A stretch of DNA of 40,455 bases from Acetomicrobium sp. S15 = DSM 107314 (lineage in GTDB: Bacteria; Synergistota; Synergistia; Synergistales; Thermosynergistaceae), in contig NZ_JADEVE010000298.1 of assembly GCF_016125955.1 (NCBI RefSeq), positions 1 to 40,455 of the forward strand, given 5' to 3'. Positions within the stretch are counted from its first letter, which is position 1; each line of letters starts with the position of its first letter. This document shows positions 38,174 through 40,455 of the stretch, in pieces. The notes beneath the pieces were generated by a model, which saw nothing but the letters and a program-made list of their open reading frames with translations, was not told where the DNA came from and made no database searches. The position numbers were made by a program, and so were the translations under genes.

Positions 38174-40258
38174 ATGGCGCAAAATGCTACAGTAGATGTC
38201 GTCGATTTGCGCCTCATCCGCAATATCGGCATAGCTGCTCATATAGACGCAGGAAAGACCACTACTACAGAGCGCATACTTTTTTACACAGGCCAAAAAC
38301 ACAGGATGGGAGAGGTCGACGAAGGTTCTACTACTACGGACTGGATGGAACAAGAGAGAGAACGAGGCATAACAATTACCTCGGCGGCAATTACGTGTTG
38401 GTGGAAGGGGCATATGATCAATATTATTGATACACCCGGCCACGTAGATTTCACTGTGGAGGTCGAGCGATCTCTCCGCGTTTTGGATGGCGCCATAGCT
38501 GTATTCTGCGCCGTAGGCGGCGTGGAGCCGCAATCTGAAACAGTGTGGCGGCAAGCAGATCGCTACCGCGTGCCGCGGATCGCCTTCGTAAACAAGCTCG
38601 ACAGGGTGGGCGCTGACTTCTATGCTGTGGTCAAGCAAATTAGAGAGCGCTTGGGTGCCAATGCCGTGCCGGTTCAGATACCTATCGGACTCGAAGGGGC
38701 TTTTACCGGCATCGTGGATTTGGTGCGCATGAAGGCCGTCTTTTATAAAGACGAGCAGGGTTCGGAACTTGTTTTCTCAGATATACCGGCTTCCGTGGCG
38801 GGAGAGGCGAAATCTGCGAGGGATGCCATGTTGGAGGCAGCGGCAGAACTTGATGACGAGCTTATGGAGCTTTATCTGGGTGGCCAAGAGATACCCGAGG
38901 ATCTCCTTAAGAGCGTTATTAAGCAGGGAACGACGAGTATGAAGATAGTGCCAGTTTTGTGCGGATCGGCCCTCAAGAACAAAGGGGTCCAACTCCTTTT
39001 GGATGCTGTGGTGGATTACCTCCCCTCGCCGCTGGACCTTCCGCCAGTGGAGGGCGTTGACCCGAATACGGGGGAGACCGTCTTTCGTAAACCCGACATA
39101 AACGAACCATTTGCTGCCCTGGCTTTCAAGGTCATGGTCGATCCATATGTGGGGCGCTTGGTCTTCACTCGCGTTTATTCTGGTCGCATAGAAAACGGCG
39201 TAACTGTGCTCAATGCCACTACTGGAAGGAGAGAGCGGGTGGGACGCATCCTCAGAATGCAGGCGGATAAGCGCGAGGATCTGAGCTCTGTGTCCGCAGG
39301 CATGATAGTGGCTCTGCCCGGCCTTAAAGAGACGCGGACGGGCGATTCGCTTTGTGATCCGTCGGCCCCGGTATTGCTCGAAAGCCTGACCTTTCCGGAG
39401 CCGGTCATCGCGTTGGCCGTGGAGCCGGCCACAAAAGCCGATCAAGAGAGGCTTTCCAAGGGGCTTTCGGCTTTGGCCGAAGAGGATCCGACGTTTCACG
39501 TCTCCGTGGATCAGGAGACCGGACAGACCATCATATCCGGCATGGGAGAGCTTCACTTAGAGATCATACAAGACAGGCTGAAGAGGGAGTTCGGCGTATC
39601 CGCGCGCGTCGGCAATCCTCAGGTGGCCTATACGGAGACGATACGCACTTCCTCCGGTCCGGTGGAGGGTAAGTTCGTCAGACAGAGCGGCGGCCGCGGT
39701 CAATATGGCCACGTTGTGATAGAGATGGAGCCGTTGCCCGACGGAAAGGGTTTCGTCTTTGAGGATCGCATCGTCGGCGGAGCTATACCGAGGGAGTTTA
39801 TACCCGCTGTGCAGAAAGGACTCCAAGAGGCTGCAACCGCAGGGGTGTTAGGGGGTTATCGCGTCGTCGGCGTCAAAGTGAAATTGATCGACGGCAGCTA
39901 TCATGAGGTGGATAGTTCAGAACTGGCCTTCAGGATCGCCGCCTCTATGGCATTTAAGGAAGCTATGCGAAGGGCGCATCCGGTCCTAATGGAGCCGATT
40001 ATGGAGGTAGAGGTGGTATTGCCGGAGGAGTTCCTAGGCGAAGTCATGGGAGATCTCGTGGCCCGCAGGGGAAAAGTCGTGAGCATGGACGTTCGCGGCA
40101 ATGGGCGCGTGATCAAGGCACTCGTACCCCTCGCCGAGATGTTCGGATACGCTACCGACCTGCGCAGCATGACCTCCGGTCGCGCTGTGTACTCCATGCA
40201 GTTCAGCCATTACGAAGAGGTGCCAAAGGAGCTCGCAGAAAAGCTCCTATCGAGGTAA
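38174..40258 (+). CDS. fusA: Elongation factor G
   Basis: Canonical translocase GTPase of 694 residues. G1 is [15 protein letters not shown], switch I has [12 protein letters not shown]3 is [15 protein letters not shown] and G4 is NKLD. Domain IV has [15 protein letters not shown] and the C-terminus [16 protein letters not shown]. It is therefore the housekeeping copy, unlike the EF-G2 at 8387. An exact tandem duplication of GATGGTGA (38154-38161 and 38162-38169) lies just before the ATG and supplies two weak GGTGA ribosome sites. It follows rpsG by 43 bases. Confidence 0.98.
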   Translation: MAQNATVDVVDLRLIRNIGIAAHIDAGKTTTTERILFYTGQKHRMGEVDEGSTTTDWMEQERERGITITSAAITCWWKGHMINIIDTPGHVDFTVEVERSLRVLDGAIAVFCAVGGVEPQSETVWRQADRYRVPRIAFVNKLDRVGADFYAVVKQIRERLGANAVPVQIPIGLEGAFTGIVDLVRMKAVFYKDEQGSELVFSDIPASVAGEAKSARDAMLEAAAELDDELMELYLGGQEIPEDLLKSVIKQGTTSMKIVPVLCGSALKNKGVQLLLDAVVDYLPSPLDLPPVEGVDPNTGETVFRKPDINEPFAALAFKVMVDPYVGRLVFTRVYSGRIENGVTVLNATTGRRERVGRILRMQADKREDLSSVSAGMIVALPGLKETRTGDSLCDPSAPVLLESLTFPEPVIALAVEPATKADQERLSKGLSALAEEDPTFHVSVDQETGQTIISGMGELHLEIIQDRLKREFGVSARVGNPQVAYTETIRTSSGPVEGKFVRQSGGRGQYGHVVIEMEPLPDGKGFVFEDRIVGGAIPREFIPAVQKGLQEAATAGVLGGYRVVGVKVKLIDGSYHEVDSSELAFRIAASMAFKEAMRRAHPVLMEPIMEVEVVLPEEFLGEVMGDLVARRGKVVSMDVRGNGRVIKALVPLAEMFGYATDLRSMTSGRAVYSMQFSHYEEVPKELAEKLLSR

Positions 40259-40300
40259 ACCATAAAAAGGACGTTTAAAAACAAGTAGGAGGGAAAAAAC

Positions 40301-40455
40301 ATGGCCAAAGAGAAATTTACAAGGAGCAAGCCACACTTGAACATAGGCACCATCGGTCACATAGACCATGGCAAGACCACGCTCACTGCTGCCATCACAA
40401 AGACGTTGAGCCGCAAGGGGTTCGCTAACTTCGTGCCCTTTGAGCAGATCGACAA
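40301..40455 (+). CDS. tuf: Elongation factor Tu (5' part, cut by window end)
   Basis: The first 51 complete codons are visible: [20 protein letters not shown], then [16 protein letters not shown], containing the G1 motif [15 protein letters not shown] precedes the ATG. It continues the str operon 42 bases after fusA. Short spacing and lack of a terminator suggest cotranscription. Confidence 0.96.
   Translation, partial: MAKEKFTRSKPHLNIGTIGHIDHGKTTLTAAITKTLSRKGFANFVPFEQID

Overview
The window looks like a housekeeping-rich chromosomal segment from an anaerobic, Gram-negative-type bacterium, most likely a member of the Synergistota (Acetomicrobium/Anaerobaculum-like). The taxon is inferred from the gene mix, without a database search. 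The supporting signs are: indirect tRNA amidation genes (gatCAB), electron-bifurcating NfnAB, a tungsten-type aldehyde:ferredoxin oxidoreductase, ADP/GDP-heptose genes that imply lipopolysaccharide, a flagellar cap gene, two EF-G paralogues, a very large RNA polymerase beta' subunit, and moderately G+C-rich DNA with many TTG/GTG starts.

Layout. 1-433: window edge with a hexanucleotide-like tract and the frameshifted tail of an Rpn/PD-(D/E)XK-type protein. 434-13200: a long plus-strand run of coaX, then lysS-ligA-gatC-gatA-gatB-fusA2 with almost no spacing, then nfnA-nfnB-folB, continuing into pgi (to 14579). 14559-17554: a TtcA-type tRNA thiolation gene (minus), an orphan NarL-type response regulator (plus) and fliD (minus). 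17680-22368: a tightly coupled plus-strand cluster of gmhA, a sugar nucleotidyltransferase (hddC-like), an unknown 202-aa protein, gmhB, a YbhN-type membrane protein, an isoprenylcysteine-methyltransferase-like membrane protein and ogt. 22349-24722: a minus-strand trio (M19 dipeptidase, metallo-beta-lactamase-fold hydrolase, isochorismatase-family hydrolase) joined by GTGA overlaps. 24905-25552: an unrecognised 215-aa protein. 25559-27927 (minus): aldehyde ferredoxin oxidoreductase overlapping a ThiS/MoaD-type sulfur carrier. 28136-40455: tRNA-Leu(CAG), rpoB, rpoC, an L7Ae-like protein, rpsL, rpsG, fusA and the start of tuf.

How it fits together. The right end is the transcription/translation core (rpoBC plus the str operon), without rplKAJL before rpoB. 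Instead a tRNA-Leu precedes it, followed by a perfect 13-bp inverted repeat whose right arm carries the rpoB -35 box, and then a small hairpin that covers the rpoB ribosome-binding site. The left half couples lysine charging, tRNA amidation, DNA ligation and a second EF-G. NfnAB and the aldehyde oxidoreductase belong to ferredoxin/NADPH metabolism of a fermentative anaerobe.

Most notable observations: RpoC (1658 aa) carries about five tandem copies of a unit normally present once after the N-terminal zinc finger, plus a roughly 300-residue C-terminal insertion. rpoB has an unusual regulatory leader. FolB appears to lack its catalytic lysine. Two well-formed unknown proteins sit at 19051 and 24905. 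All four convergent gene pairs abut or overlap, with no room for a terminator. No CRISPR array, phage, integrase or intact insertion sequence was seen.
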